A stretch of 64,000 bases of DNA from Loxodes magnus (Eukaryota; Ciliophora; Karyorelictea; Loxodida; Loxodidae). Each line of letters opens with the position of its first letter. Within the stretch, counting starts at the first letter, position 1. Made by a program: the position numbers and the translations under genes. Under the pieces are notes generated by a model. That model did not search any database. It was given only the letters and a program-made list of their open reading frames with translations, and was not told the DNA's origin. This document shows, one piece after another, positions 1 through 13,077 of this stretch. The DNA lies in the NCBI GenBank assembly GCA_946699065.1, contig CAMPDV010000014.1, positions 496,001 to 560,000 of the forward strand. Direction: 5' to 3'.

Positions 1-372
1 CTCTTTCAATATTAATATTTAATATTAAGAAATTTTCTCATGTTTCTTGGTAAATTTCTAGAAGCTCAATGATTCATGTCAGCTTCTCCAAATGGGGAAT
101 CTTCTTATTAAAAATTATTCTAAAATCTTGAGTCAAATGCTTCAGTCTTCTTGAATAAGGTCCAAATAAGAGGTAGTTATTAAGTCGGTAATTAGAAGGC
201 CCGTCAGTCAAACTTTCATACTACTAGAGAGAACCCTCGGGGTAAGTTAGGTATGTCACAACGGATCTTATCCACTCTTCCCCGTGGAGGCATCTAGTGC
301 GATATTACTCGCAATGCAGCATACACTACACCAGATTACCTACTAGTTTTTCTGACGCGGCCGACATCCATT
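1..372 (-). repeat. Dispersed repeat family A, copy 1 (cut by window edge)
   Basis: This moderately GC-rich stretch matches 19170-19565 at many colinear blocks, for example the shared blocks around tcagtcaaactttcatact and gcttctccaaa. The second copy has a hairpin end and an (ATAA)-type simple repeat beside it, and this copy begins inside that same junction (CTCTTTCAATATT), so the element continues out of the window. By analogy with the other repeats I place its 3' end at the low coordinate, on the minus strand. No conserved protein was recognised in it. Confidence 0.7.
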
Positions 373-1817
373 TTATATAATATTATAATAAAATTTATAA
401 TCTAAACATCTTTCAAACTTTAATATCTCCCATCAAAAATAAAATTTTTGATAATTTTTAGGAGAAATTTAAAATGCTTTTGGCGTTATAATTTAAAAGT
501 AAAATCAAGAGGCAATAAGAAACTATTATAATATAATTATATTTAAATCAAATCTAAGTAAAGTTATAGGACATATTCCTTATAGTAAATTTATATTATA
601 TATTTAAAGCAAAATTAGTATATAATAATAATTATTATTATTAATTTACGTGATTCACCATTATTTGGTTAATCACAAATCAATAGTTTAATGTTAAATG
701 AAAGAAACTTCATATTTGCTTGGATCATGTTTATCATAAGTCCTAAGTATTTTTAATTTGTTTTTTCTGAGACTTTACGATAGGTCGATTCCCATTCATT
801 TCTTATTGAATTCGTTAATTACATGCTGCTTATTTGGAGCTTCTTTGTATAGTTGGAGTATTTTTTTTTAATAAAGTAAACCTTCACTTGTGCAGTATAG
901 TCAAAATGTGTCTTACCGTTTATTTTATATTAATATCTTTTATTTTTATTAAATTGACAACAATTTCTTACCTTATGTCCTGAACGCTTGCAATATCATA
1001 TATCATTATTTTCCTATAGGGAATATATTTTGTTACAGACTGTTATTCAATTTCCATTTAGTAATTTCGTATTTAGGATTGCTCTGACTTAAATATTCTC
1101 GAGTTTTAAATTTCTCTTACTATTTGTTCTGTCTGTAAAATTCTACCCTAAATTTGTTGCAAGTAAAGGTTTAGAGCTAATTCCTATCGTAGTGTTGAAT
1201 TTTCTGATTTTAGAATTTCCATAGAGTTTAATAATTCATTAGTTCTTGATAAGATCTTTAATAAAATTTACTAATTCTTAATTCTCTATCTAAGAAGGCA
1301 GAGATCATTGGCTTCAATATGCTAAGTGTTATTTGATTTTGCTGTGGAATACTTTTATTTCTTAGGTGCCATTTTATTTTTATATGTAATATAATATTAA
1401 TTTATAAATTTAACGCTGTAATTAAACTTAAATTAAAAAAATAAAAAATCTCTGTAAAGAGGCATTCAATTATGCTAATTTAAATAAAGTTTAAATATAT
1501 ATTAAATAAACAGTAAAGTTAAATATAAAAAATATTTTATTTTTCATAATTAGTTAAATAATTAAAGATAAATAATCATAAAAGTAGAATTTAAATTAGA
1601 GTATTAAATAAGGAAATTTATAAACATATGAATATATTTTCAATTTTAAATGTAAAAAAAACAATTTTTGAAACAGCATATCTTAATGCTCGAAATTCAA
1701 ATTGCACAATTTGTCAATAGGTATATTTTAATTTTGATAAAATCAAATATTAGATATATATTTATTTATTTGTGTAATATTTTTAAATATTTTATTTATT
1801 TTCAATAATAAAAAAGT
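373..1817. other. AT-rich stretch, no gene recognised
   Basis: Mostly A/T runs and short direct repeats. I see no recognisable protein motif, RNA gene or repeat shared with other parts of the window. Confidence 0.5.
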
Positions 1818-1842
1818 TAAAAAAATTTATTATATATATAAA

Positions 1843-2987
1843 ATGGCTTCTAAGAAATAACAGAACTTTGAACAAAACATTTAAACAGGAAAATTCTCTA
1901 AAAAATAAAAAAACGAAATAATTACAATGAGTGAAAGTGAGAAATATAATTGATATGACGAACATTAACCACTTGGAAATCCAGAATTAAAAAAACTTCC
2001 GACACAAACTCAAATAGAAATATTATCTAAGTCATTAAAAGAGTTTAGTTTAAAAATAGATACCTCACTGATAAAGTAAAAAAATTAGAAAAACTAATAA
2101 CGTCTTTACTTGAGAAACAATATTAATAATCATAAGAAATAGAAAATAAACTGGAACAAAGAATTCTTTAAATTTAATAATAAATTCAGGTTACATCATT
2201 TTCGATTTAACAGAATTAATCAGATCCTATGGAAATAGAAAATGAAGCCTCAAATTAAAATAAACAGTAAACTTTTATTTAAAATAAGTAGTAAATTTAA
2301 ATTAAATAAGTGTTACAGGAATAATAGTTTAAAAGAAGAATAAAATGCTACGTGTGCAATAAATAACACCAATGAAAATACTGCTACTAACTAAGAGAAA
2401 TTTAAAGAAAGAATAAATAAGATATTTTTAGAAAACTATTTAGGATATATCCAACATAAAGAGGAAAAATTTATAGAAAAAAATTCTTTAATTCAAATCT
2501 TAATCCTTGGAGAAATAATTAGGAACGCTACATGCAAGATGAAAACTATTCAGAATATTAAAGGATGGTGCGCTAATGAAGTGCTACACCGCCTAACTAA
2601 GACTAGTAGAAATTCAAGACAAACTAATGGAGACAAGCTGATAGAATAGGTCAGATGGCTGACTACTAAAACTTTAACAAAGCTTTTTAGCTTTAACTTT
2701 CAACTTTATATAAAATTTAATTTAAATAGGGTGGAAAACCCTCTCCTTCGGATGCTGCTTGGCGTCCAGAAAGACAAAAAAAATTAGCGCGGATGGAGGA
2801 TAAATCGACAGAAGAGTAACCAATAACAAAAGAAATGCGAAAAGCTGGATTACTCTGAATGCCAGGAGGAAACTTTCTTCATGATAGGTCGGGAAAATGT
2901 ACCTGTAATCACATAAGTGTCCCATGCTTTGGAAGGAAAATTAAAGGGACGTACCGCATAAAAGAGAAAAAAAGATAGAGAGATCAA
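1843..2987 (+). pseudogene. Gag-like zinc-knuckle ORF, frameshifted
   Basis: With UAR=Gln and UGA=Trp the frame opens MASKKQQNFEQ and runs into a Gln-rich, coiled-coil-like region. At about 2047 one T present in the inverted copy (37574 downwards) is missing, which shifts the frame by one. In the shifted frame the protein continues to a zinc knuckle at 2346-2384: C-Y-V-C, then His after three residues, then Cys after four more, with a UGA codon between. The same frame goes on to a second cluster near 2880-2920 with C-x-C-x-H and a later Cys. Such knuckles bind single-stranded nucleic acid in retroelement Gag or ORF1 proteins. No clear in-frame UGA stop ends the frame, so its 3' limit is a guess. 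The start is chosen because it is conserved in both copies. Confidence 0.6.
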
Positions 2988-3020
2988 TAAAATATCTTTT
3001 CAAAATTAAATAAAATTAAA

Positions 3021-3052
3021 GAGCTGTGTACCAACTAGAGTGCTACGCGCTC
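3021..3052 (+). other. Conserved element-end hairpin
   Basis: The sequence starts GAGCTGTGTACC and ends GCTACGCGCTC. GAGC pairs with GCTC, and after a bulged A a further stem of about five pairs closes a loop of about 13 nt. The reverse complement occurs at 17106-17137 and 39681-39712, and in diverged form at 19170-19200, always next to an AT-rich simple repeat. It is probably the recognition structure at the 3' end of these elements. Confidence 0.6.
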
Positions 3053-3066
3053 AAAAATCGAATTTA

Positions 3067-3503
3067 TTTATATAATTTTTTATGTATAGAATTTATAAAA
3101 TTGTATTTTAAATATAATATTACAAATTTAATTTTTTAATTACAAATTTATAACTTAGAAAACTACTTTTTATACATTAAAGATTTAGTCATCGAAATCA
3201 TGGTTAAATATTTAAAATTATAAAATTATAATTAAATCTCAAATAAAGAAAATAATTTTTTATTAAATATGAAGTTTAAAAAAATTTAAAGGTAAAATTA
3301 ATGTTAATTCAAAATAATGAGTACTAAAATAAAACTTTAAAAAAAAACATTTGTTGATCATATAATGTTAAATTAATTTTTATAACTACGAAAAAGTTTA
3401 AAATAAAAAATATAAAATTTAGATGTAAAAAAAAAAAAAAAAAAGAGAAGAAAAATTAGTCTCGGATAATAAAATTAAAAAAAATATAATATAAAAAAAG
3501 AGA
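3067..3503. other. AT-rich flank of the tandem array
   Basis: A/T-dominated, with an uninterrupted A run near 3427-3444. No gene or repeat recognised. The array starts abruptly at 3504. Confidence 0.5.
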
Positions 3504-3753
3504 TTAAAAAATTATATCTCTAATTATATGCTATAGGATATATCTTACTCAGTTGCTATAAGTAATCTCTTTTTTAACATACATTATACTTATAACAAAG
3601 ATTAGCATAGTAAGTATAGTATCAATGGTATTAACTATATTTAACATTTAAAGCTATTATCAACTTTAAAAATAATTGAATATATGAATACTATACTATG
3701 AAAACTCATTATCATGCTAGAAAACAATAATTTAAAAATAAAATGTTCTATCA

Positions 3754-4113
3754 TCAAAATATTCTTAATTTCTTTGACTTGTTATAACCATTTTGATAAC
3801 AACGAACACAAAGACCTTTCGCATACATATTATGTTTTGTATGTTTACACTTGGTAGCTTTTTATTATCTTCCTTTCTTATGATAACAATCATTACACAT
3901 ATTTTTGGCATAATGTTTTCTATTTTTATGAGGACATTTACTTATCTACATAATACTCTTATTCTTTATACTCGTTTCATTCTATATAGCACATATTTCT
4001 TCTGTCATTAATTAAGGAACTATTTTCATTGAAGGTATTGAAGGTAAAACTTTACTTAGAGGCCATTGATTTCCAAATTCGAGTTGCTGATTCGATACTA
4101 TTAAACTAGGCAT
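3754..4113 (-). CDS. Two-module CxHx10CxxC protein, array copy 1
   Basis: 119 aa, starting MPSLIVSNQQ. The second half has two copies of one motif: Cys60, His62, Cys73, Cys76 and Cys89, His91, Cys102, Cys105. Both have C-x-H-x10-C-x2-C spacing, with a shared core of Y-A-K, then Cys-x2-Cys-Tyr. The modules are 29 residues apart and are surely metal-binding, most likely zinc. Lys and Arg surround them, so nucleic-acid binding is plausible but unproven. I recall similar repeated modules in ciliate proteins of unknown function, but cannot name a family. The reading needs UAA and UAG as Gln. The frame ends at two adjacent UGA codons. The start is the first in-frame ATG; an ATG at residue 36 is the alternative. 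The + strand frame over this region is a shadow. Confidence 0.85.
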
Positions 4114-4178
4114 TTAGCAAAAAACATTGATTTGCTAGATATCTTTCATTTCTAATTATATGATATTTTTCACTTTCT

Positions 4179-4276
4179 ATTTAAACTTAAAATTTACGTT
4201 CCAATTTAAACTTAAAATTTACGTTCCAATTTAAACTTAAAATTTACGTTCCATTTTAAACTTAAATTTACGTTCC
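4179..4276 (-). promoter_or_regulatory. Four 25-bp subrepeats upstream of array gene 1
   Basis: Three copies of ATTTAAACTTAAAATTTACG plus TTCC(A) and a fourth slightly shorter variant stand head to tail. They lie 66-163 bp upstream of the minus-strand ATG at 4113. They recur in each of the ten full units at the same offset (add 996 per unit). Position and iteration suggest a promoter or upstream control element; that is inference. Confidence 0.5.
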
Positions 4277-4749
4277 TTAAATATGGATACTATATCTTTT
4301 AAAGCATAATTTTGGTTTTATTCTTATAAAAAGTGACTTCATACTAAAATGATATTTTTTTCCAACTAGTATGTGTATGAAATAAGTATCTAGCTTACAC
4401 TTACTTTTGGTCTTGAATTTCCTGCTAGCAATAATAAGGTTTATATGGTTTTATGTTTTTTTATAAGTTTAGCAGATATAAGTAAATATATTATGTAAGT
4501 TAAAAAATTATATCTCTAATTATATGCTATAGGATATATCTTACTCAGTTGCTATAAGTAATCTCTTTTTTAACATACATTATACTTATAACAAAGATTA
4601 GCATAGTAAGTATAGTATCAATGGTATTAACTATATTTAACATTTAAAGCTATTATCAACTTTAAAAATAATTGAATATATGAATACTATACTATGAAAA
4701 CTCATTATCATGCTAGAAAACAATAATTTAAAAATAAAATGTTCTATCA

Positions 4750-5109
4750 TCAAAATATTCTTAATTTCTTTGACTTGTTATAACCATTTTGATAACAACG
4801 AACACAAAGACCTTTCGCATACATATTATGTTTTGTATGTTTACACTTGGTAGCTTTTTATTATCTTCCTTTCTTATGATAACAATCATTACACATATTT
4901 TTGGCATAATGTTTTCTATTTTTATGAGGACATTTACTTATCTACATAATACTCTTATTCTTTATACTCGTTTCATTCTATATAGCACATATTTCTTCTG
5001 TCATTAATTAAGGAACTATTTTCATTGAAGGTATTGAAGGTAAAACTTTACTTAGAGGCCATTGATTTCCAAATTCGAGTTGCTGATTCGATACTATTAA
5101 ACTAGGCAT
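4750..5109 (-). CDS. Two-module CxHx10CxxC protein, array copy 2
   Basis: Appears identical to the gene at 3754-4113, 996 bp further on, with the same start, eight metal ligands and double UGA end. Subrepeats upstream at 5175-5272. Confidence 0.85.
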
Positions 5110-5745
5110 TTAGCAAAAAACATTGATTTGCTAGATATCTTTCATTTCTAATTATATGATATTTTTCACTTTCTATTTAAACTTAAAATTTACGTTCCAA
5201 TTTAAACTTAAAATTTACGTTCCAATTTAAACTTAAAATTTACGTTCCATTTTAAACTTAAATTTACGTTCCTTAAATATGGATACTATATCTTTTAAAG
5301 CATAATTTTGGTTTTATTCTTATAAAAAGTGACTTCATACTAAAATGATATTTTTTTCCAACTAGTATGTGTATGAAATAAGTATCTAGCTTACACTTAC
5401 TTTTGGTCTTGAATTTCCTGCTAGCAATAATAAGGTTTATATGGTTTTATGTTTTTTTATAAGTTTAGCAGATATAAGTAAATATATTATGTAAGTTAAA
5501 AAATTATATCTCTAATTATATGCTATAGGATATATCTTACTCAGTTGCTATAAGTAATCTCTTTTTTAACATACATTATACTTATAACAAAGATTAGCAT
5601 AGTAAGTATAGTATCAATGGTATTAACTATATTTAACATTTAAAGCTATTATCAACTTTAAAAATAATTGAATATATGAATACTATACTATGAAAACTCA
5701 TTATCATGCTAGAAAACAATAATTTAAAAATAAAATGTTCTATCA

Positions 5746-6105
5746 TCAAAATATTCTTAATTTCTTTGACTTGTTATAACCATTTTGATAACAACGAACA
5801 CAAAGACCTTTCGCATACATATTATGTTTTGTATGTTTACACTTGGTAGCTTTTTATTATCTTCCTTTCTTATGATAACAATCATTACACATATTTTTGG
5901 CATAATGTTTTCTATTTTTATGAGGACATTTACTTATCTACATAATACTCTTATTCTTTATACTCGTTTCATTCTATATAGCACATATTTCTTCTGTCAT
6001 TAATTAAGGAACTATTTTCATTGAAGGTATTGAAGGTAAAACTTTACTTAGAGGCCATTGATTTCCAAATTCGAGTTGCTGATTCGATACTATTAAACTA
6101 GGCAT
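5746..6105 (-). CDS. Two-module CxHx10CxxC protein, array copy 3
   Basis: Appears identical to the gene at 3754-4113; no difference noticed. Subrepeats upstream at 6171-6268. Confidence 0.85.
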
Positions 6106-6741
6106 TTAGCAAAAAACATTGATTTGCTAGATATCTTTCATTTCTAATTATATGATATTTTTCACTTTCTATTTAAACTTAAAATTTACGTTCCAATTTA
6201 AACTTAAAATTTACGTTCCAATTTAAACTTAAAATTTACGTTCCATTTTAAACTTAAATTTACGTTCCTTAAATATGGATACTATATCTTTTAAAGCATA
6301 ATTTTGGTTTTATTCTTATAAAAAGTGACTTCATACTAAAATGATATTTTTTTCCAACTAGTATGTGTATGAAATAAGTATCTAGCTTACACTTACTTTT
6401 GGTCTTGAATTTCCTGCTAGCAATAATAAGGTTTATATGGTTTTATGTTTTTTTATAAGTTTAGCAGATATAAGTAAATATATTATGTAAGTTAAAAAAT
6501 TATATCTCTAATTATATGCTATAGGATATATCTTACTCAGTTGCTATAAGTAATCTCTTTTTTAACATACATTATACTTATAACAAAGATTAGCATAGTA
6601 AGTATAGTATCAATGGTATTAACTATATTTAACATTTAAAGCTATTATCAACTTTAAAAATAATTGAATATATGAATACTATACTATGAAAACTCATTAT
6701 CATGCTAGAAAACAATAATTTAAAAATAAAATGTTCTATCA

Positions 6742-7101
6742 TCAAAATATTCTTAATTTCTTTGACTTGTTATAACCATTTTGATAACAACGAACACAAA
6801 GACCTTTCGCATACATATTATGTTTTGTATGTTTACACTTGGTAGCTTTTTATTATCTTCCTTTCTTATGATAACAATCATTACACATATTTTTGGCATA
6901 ATGTTTTCTATTTTTATGAGGACATTTACTTATCTACATAATACTCTTATTCTTTATACTCGTTTCATTCTATATAGCACATATTTCTTCTGTCATTAAT
7001 TAAGGAACTATTTTCATTGAAGGTATTGAAGGTAAAACTTTACTTAGAGGCCATTGATTTCCAAATTCGAGTTGCTGATTCGATACTATTAAACTAGGCA
7101 T
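6742..7101 (-). CDS. Two-module CxHx10CxxC protein, array copy 4
   Basis: Appears identical to the gene at 3754-4113; no difference noticed. Subrepeats upstream at 7167-7264. Confidence 0.85.
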
Positions 7102-7737
7102 TTAGCAAAAAACATTGATTTGCTAGATATCTTTCATTTCTAATTATATGATATTTTTCACTTTCTATTTAAACTTAAAATTTACGTTCCAATTTAAACT
7201 TAAAATTTACGTTCCAATTTAAACTTAAAATTTACGTTCCATTTTAAACTTAAATTTACGTTCCTTAAATATGGATACTATATCTTTTAAAGCATAATTT
7301 TGGTTTTATTCTTATAAAAAGTGACTTCATACTAAAATGATATTTTTTTCCAACTAGTATGTGTATGAAATAAGTATCTAGCTTACACTTACTTTTGGTC
7401 TTGAATTTCCTGCTAGCAATAATAAGGTTTATATGGTTTTATGTTTTTTTATAAGTTTAGCAGATATAAGTAAATATATTATGTAAGTTAAAAAATTATA
7501 TCTCTAATTATATGCTATAGGATATATCTTACTCAGTTGCTATAAGTAATCTCTTTTTTAACATACATTATACTTATAACAAAGATTAGCATAGTAAGTA
7601 TAGTATCAATGGTATTAACTATATTTAACATTTAAAGCTATTATCAACTTTAAAAATAATTGAATATATGAATACTATACTATGAAAACTCATTATCATG
7701 CTAGAAAACAATAATTTAAAAATAAAATGTTCTATCA

Positions 7738-8097
7738 TCAAAATATTCTTAATTTCTTTGACTTGTTATAACCATTTTGATAACAACGAACACAAAGACC
7801 TTTCGCATACATATTATGTTTTGTATGTTTACACTTGGTAGCTTTTTATTATCTTCCTTTCTTATGATAACAATCATTACACATATTTTTGGCATAATGT
7901 TTTCTATTTTTATGAGGACATTTACTTATCTACATAATACTCTTATTCTTTATACTCGTTTCATTCTATATAGCACATATTTCTTCTGTCATTAATTAAG
8001 GAACTATTTTCATTGAAGGTATTGAAGGTAAAACTTTACTTAGAGGCCATTGATTTCCAAATTCGAGTTGCTGATTCGATACTATTAAACTAGGCAT
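7738..8097 (-). CDS. Two-module CxHx10CxxC protein, array copy 5
   Basis: Appears identical to the gene at 3754-4113; no difference noticed. Subrepeats upstream at 8163-8260. Confidence 0.85.
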
Positions 8098-8733
8098 TTA
8101 GCAAAAAACATTGATTTGCTAGATATCTTTCATTTCTAATTATATGATATTTTTCACTTTCTATTTAAACTTAAAATTTACGTTCCAATTTAAACTTAAA
8201 ATTTACGTTCCAATTTAAACTTAAAATTTACGTTCCATTTTAAACTTAAATTTACGTTCCTTAAATATGGATACTATATCTTTTAAAGCATAATTTTGGT
8301 TTTATTCTTATAAAAAGTGACTTCATACTAAAATGATATTTTTTTCCAACTAGTATGTGTATGAAATAAGTATCTAGCTTACACTTACTTTTGGTCTTGA
8401 ATTTCCTGCTAGCAATAATAAGGTTTATATGGTTTTATGTTTTTTTATAAGTTTAGCAGATATAAGTAAATATATTATGTAAGTTAAAAAATTATATCTC
8501 TAATTATATGCTATAGGATATATCTTACTCAGTTGCTATAAGTAATCTCTTTTTTAACATACATTATACTTATAACAAAGATTAGCATAGTAAGTATAGT
8601 ATCAATGGTATTAACTATATTTAACATTTAAAGCTATTATCAACTTTAAAAATAATTGAATATATGAATACTATACTATGAAAACTCATTATCATGCTAG
8701 AAAACAATAATTTAAAAATAAAATGTTCTATCA

Positions 8734-9093
8734 TCAAAATATTCTTAATTTCTTTGACTTGTTATAACCATTTTGATAACAACGAACACAAAGACCTTTC
8801 GCATACATATTATGTTTTGTATGTTTACACTTGGTAGCTTTTTATTATCTTCCTTTCTTATGATAACAATCATTACACATATTTTTGGCATAATGTTTTC
8901 TATTTTTATGAGGACATTTACTTATCTACATAATACTCTTATTCTTTATACTCGTTTCATTCTATATAGCACATATTTCTTCTGTCATTAATTAAGGAAC
9001 TATTTTCATTGAAGGTATTGAAGGTAAAACTTTACTTAGAGGCCATTGATTTCCAAATTCGAGTTGCTGATTCGATACTATTAAACTAGGCAT
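8734..9093 (-). CDS. Two-module CxHx10CxxC protein, array copy 6
   Basis: Appears identical to the gene at 3754-4113; no difference noticed. Subrepeats upstream at 9159-9256. Confidence 0.85.
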
Positions 9094-9729
9094 TTAGCAA
9101 AAAACATTGATTTGCTAGATATCTTTCATTTCTAATTATATGATATTTTTCACTTTCTATTTAAACTTAAAATTTACGTTCCAATTTAAACTTAAAATTT
9201 ACGTTCCAATTTAAACTTAAAATTTACGTTCCATTTTAAACTTAAATTTACGTTCCTTAAATATGGATACTATATCTTTTAAAGCATAATTTTGGTTTTA
9301 TTCTTATAAAAAGTGACTTCATACTAAAATGATATTTTTTTCCAACTAGTATGTGTATGAAATAAGTATCTAGCTTACACTTACTTTTGGTCTTGAATTT
9401 CCTGCTAGCAATAATAAGGTTTATATGGTTTTATGTTTTTTTATAAGTTTAGCAGATATAAGTAAATATATTATGTAAGTTAAAAAATTATATCTCTAAT
9501 TATATGCTATAGGATATATCTTACTCAGTTGCTATAAGTAATCTCTTTTTTAACATACATTATACTTATAACAAAGATTAGCATAGTAAGTATAGTATCA
9601 ATGGTATTAACTATATTTAACATTTAAAGCTATTATCAACTTTAAAAATAATTGAATATATGAATACTATACTATGAAAACTCATTATCATGCTAGAAAA
9701 CAATAATTTAAAAATAAAATGTTCTATCA

Positions 9730-10089
9730 TCAAAATATTCTTAATTTCTTTGACTTGTTATAACCATTTTGATAACAACGAACACAAAGACCTTTCGCAT
9801 ACATATTATGTTTTGTATGTTTACACTTGGTAGCTTTTTATTATCTTCCTTTCTTATGATAACAATCATTACACATATTTTTGGCATAATGTTTTCTATT
9901 TTTATGAGGACATTTACTTATCTACATAATACTCTTATTCTTTATACTCGTTTCATTCTATATAGCACATATTTCTTCTGTCATTAATTAAGGAACTATT
10001 TTCATTGAAGGTATTGAAGGTAAAACTTTACTTAGAGGCCATTGATTTCCAAATTCGAGTTGCTGATTCGATACTATTAAACTAGGCAT
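9730..10089 (-). CDS. Two-module CxHx10CxxC protein, array copy 7
   Basis: Appears identical to the gene at 3754-4113; no difference noticed. Subrepeats upstream at 10155-10252. Confidence 0.85.
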
Positions 10090-10725
10090 TTAGCAAAAAA
10101 CATTGATTTGCTAGATATCTTTCATTTCTAATTATATGATATTTTTCACTTTCTATTTAAACTTAAAATTTACGTTCCAATTTAAACTTAAAATTTACGT
10201 TCCAATTTAAACTTAAAATTTACGTTCCATTTTAAACTTAAATTTACGTTCCTTAAATATGGATACTATATCTTTTAAAGCATAATTTTGGTTTTATTCT
10301 TATAAAAAGTGACTTCATACTAAAATGATATTTTTTTCCAACTAGTATGTGTATGAAATAAGTATCTAGCTTACACTTACTTTTGGTCTTGAATTTCCTG
10401 CTAGCAATAATAAGGTTTATATGGTTTTATGTTTTTTTATAAGTTTAGCAGATATAAGTAAATATATTATGTAAGTTAAAAAATTATATCTCTAATTATA
10501 TGCTATAGGATATATCTTACTCAGTTGCTATAAGTAATCTCTTTTTTAACATACATTATACTTATAACAAAGATTAGCATAGTAAGTATAGTATCAATGG
10601 TATTAACTATATTTAACATTTAAAGCTATTATCAACTTTAAAAATAATTGAATATATGAATACTATACTATGAAAACTCATTATCATGCTAGAAAACAAT
10701 AATTTAAAAATAAAATGTTCTATCA

Positions 10726-11085
10726 TCAAAATATTCTTAATTTCTTTGACTTGTTATAACCATTTTGATAACAACGAACACAAAGACCTTTCGCATACAT
10801 ATTATGTTTTGTATGTTTACACTTGGTAGCTTTTTATTATCTTCCTTTCTTATGATAACAATCATTACACATATTTTTGGCATAATGTTTTCTATTTTTA
10901 TGAGGACATTTACTTATCTACATAATACTCTTATTCTTTATACTCGTTTCATTCTATATAGCACATATTTCTTCTGTCATTAATTAAGGAACTATTTTCA
11001 TTGAAGGTATTGAAGGTAAAACTTTACTTAGAGGCCATTGATTTCCAAATTCGAGTTGCTGATTCGATACTATTAAACTAGGCAT
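10726..11085 (-). CDS. Two-module CxHx10CxxC protein, array copy 8
   Basis: Appears identical to the gene at 3754-4113; no difference noticed. Subrepeats upstream at 11151-11248. Confidence 0.85.
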
Positions 11086-11721
11086 TTAGCAAAAAACATT
11101 GATTTGCTAGATATCTTTCATTTCTAATTATATGATATTTTTCACTTTCTATTTAAACTTAAAATTTACGTTCCAATTTAAACTTAAAATTTACGTTCCA
11201 ATTTAAACTTAAAATTTACGTTCCATTTTAAACTTAAATTTACGTTCCTTAAATATGGATACTATATCTTTTAAAGCATAATTTTGGTTTTATTCTTATA
11301 AAAAGTGACTTCATACTAAAATGATATTTTTTTCCAACTAGTATGTGTATGAAATAAGTATCTAGCTTACACTTACTTTTGGTCTTGAATTTCCTGCTAG
11401 CAATAATAAGGTTTATATGGTTTTATGTTTTTTTATAAGTTTAGCAGATATAAGTAAATATATTATGTAAGTTAAAAAATTATATCTCTAATTATATGCT
11501 ATAGGATATATCTTACTCAGTTGCTATAAGTAATCTCTTTTTTAACATACATTATACTTATAACAAAGATTAGCATAGTAAGTATAGTATCAATGGTATT
11601 AACTATATTTAACATTTAAAGCTATTATCAACTTTAAAAATAATTGAATATATGAATACTATACTATGAAAACTCATTATCATGCTAGAAAACAATAATT
11701 TAAAAATAAAATGTTCTATCA

Positions 11722-12081
11722 TCAAAATATTCTTAATTTCTTTGACTTGTTATAACCATTTTGATAACAACGAACACAAAGACCTTTCGCATACATATTA
11801 TGTTTTGTATGTTTACACTTGGTAGCTTTTTATTATCTTCCTTTCTTATGATAACAATCATTACACATATTTTTGGCATAATGTTTTCTATTTTTATGAG
11901 GACATTTACTTATCTACATAATACTCTTATTCTTTATACTCGTTTCATTCTATATAGCACATATTTCTTCTGTCATTAATTAAGGAACTATTTTCATTGA
12001 AGGTATTGAAGGTAAAACTTTACTTAGAGGCCATTGATTTCCAAATTCGAGTTGCTGATTCGATACTATTAAACTAGGCAT
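11722..12081 (-). CDS. Two-module CxHx10CxxC protein, array copy 9
   Basis: Appears identical to the gene at 3754-4113; no difference noticed. Subrepeats upstream at 12147-12244. Confidence 0.85.
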
Positions 12082-12717
12082 TTAGCAAAAAACATTGATT
12101 TGCTAGATATCTTTCATTTCTAATTATATGATATTTTTCACTTTCTATTTAAACTTAAAATTTACGTTCCAATTTAAACTTAAAATTTACGTTCCAATTT
12201 AAACTTAAAATTTACGTTCCATTTTAAACTTAAATTTACGTTCCTTAAATATGGATACTATATCTTTTAAAGCATAATTTTGGTTTTATTCTTATAAAAA
12301 GTGACTTCATACTAAAATGATATTTTTTTCCAACTAGTATGTGTATGAAATAAGTATCTAGCTTACACTTACTTTTGGTCTTGAATTTCCTGCTAGCAAT
12401 AATAAGGTTTATATGGTTTTATGTTTTTTTATAAGTTTAGCAGATATAAGTAAATATATTATGTAAGTTAAAAAATTATATCTCTAATTATATGCTATAG
12501 GATATATCTTACTCAGTTGCTATAAGTAATCTCTTTTTTAACATACATTATACTTATAACAAAGATTAGCATAGTAAGTATAGTATCAATGGTATTAACT
12601 ATATTTAACATTTAAAGCTATTATCAACTTTAAAAATAATTGAATATATGAATACTATACTATGAAAACTCATTATCATGCTAGAAAACAATAATTTAAA
12701 AATAAAATGTTCTATCA

Positions 12718-13077
12718 TCAAAATATTCTTAATTTCTTTGACTTGTTATAACCATTTTGATAACAACGAACACAAAGACCTTTCGCATACATATTATGTT
12801 TTGTATGTTTACACTTGGTAGCTTTTTATTATCTTCCTTTCTTATGATAACAATCATTACACATATTTTTGGCATAATGTTTTCTATTTTTATGAGGACA
12901 TTTACTTATCTACATAATACTCTTATTCTTTATACTCGTTTCATTCTATATAGCACATATTTCTTCTGTCATTAATTAAGGAACTATTTTCATTGAAGGT
13001 ATTGAAGGTAAAACTTTACTTAGAGGCCATTGATTTCCAAATTCGAGTTGCTGATTCGATACTATTAAACTAGGCAT
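12718..13077 (-). CDS. Two-module CxHx10CxxC protein, array copy 10
   Basis: Appears identical to the gene at 3754-4113; no difference noticed. Subrepeats upstream at 13143-13240, the last set in the array. Confidence 0.85.

Larger units (their letters stand above)
1818..3066 (+). mobile_element. Zinc-knuckle element, copy 1 (3' hairpin end present)
   Basis: A near-identical inverted copy lies at 36709-37590. Both begin with an AT-rich leader directly before an ATG and carry the same gag-like reading frame. Only this copy has the downstream part (about 2710-3066), which ends in a GC-rich hairpin and a short ATTTATTTA tail. The hairpin-plus-simple-repeat end is shared with unrelated repeats at 17.1, 19.2 and 39.7 kb. 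That arrangement is typical of the 3' end of elements copied by LINE-type reverse transcription. No reverse transcriptase or endonuclease is visible, so I infer a non-autonomous element. Confidence 0.65.

Noticed and set aside
3793..4011. 72-codon + strand frame repeated in each 996-bp unit
   Set aside because: It starts with TTG, is hydrophobic low-complexity, and lies opposite the minus-strand gene whose eight regularly spaced Cys/His residues make far better sense.
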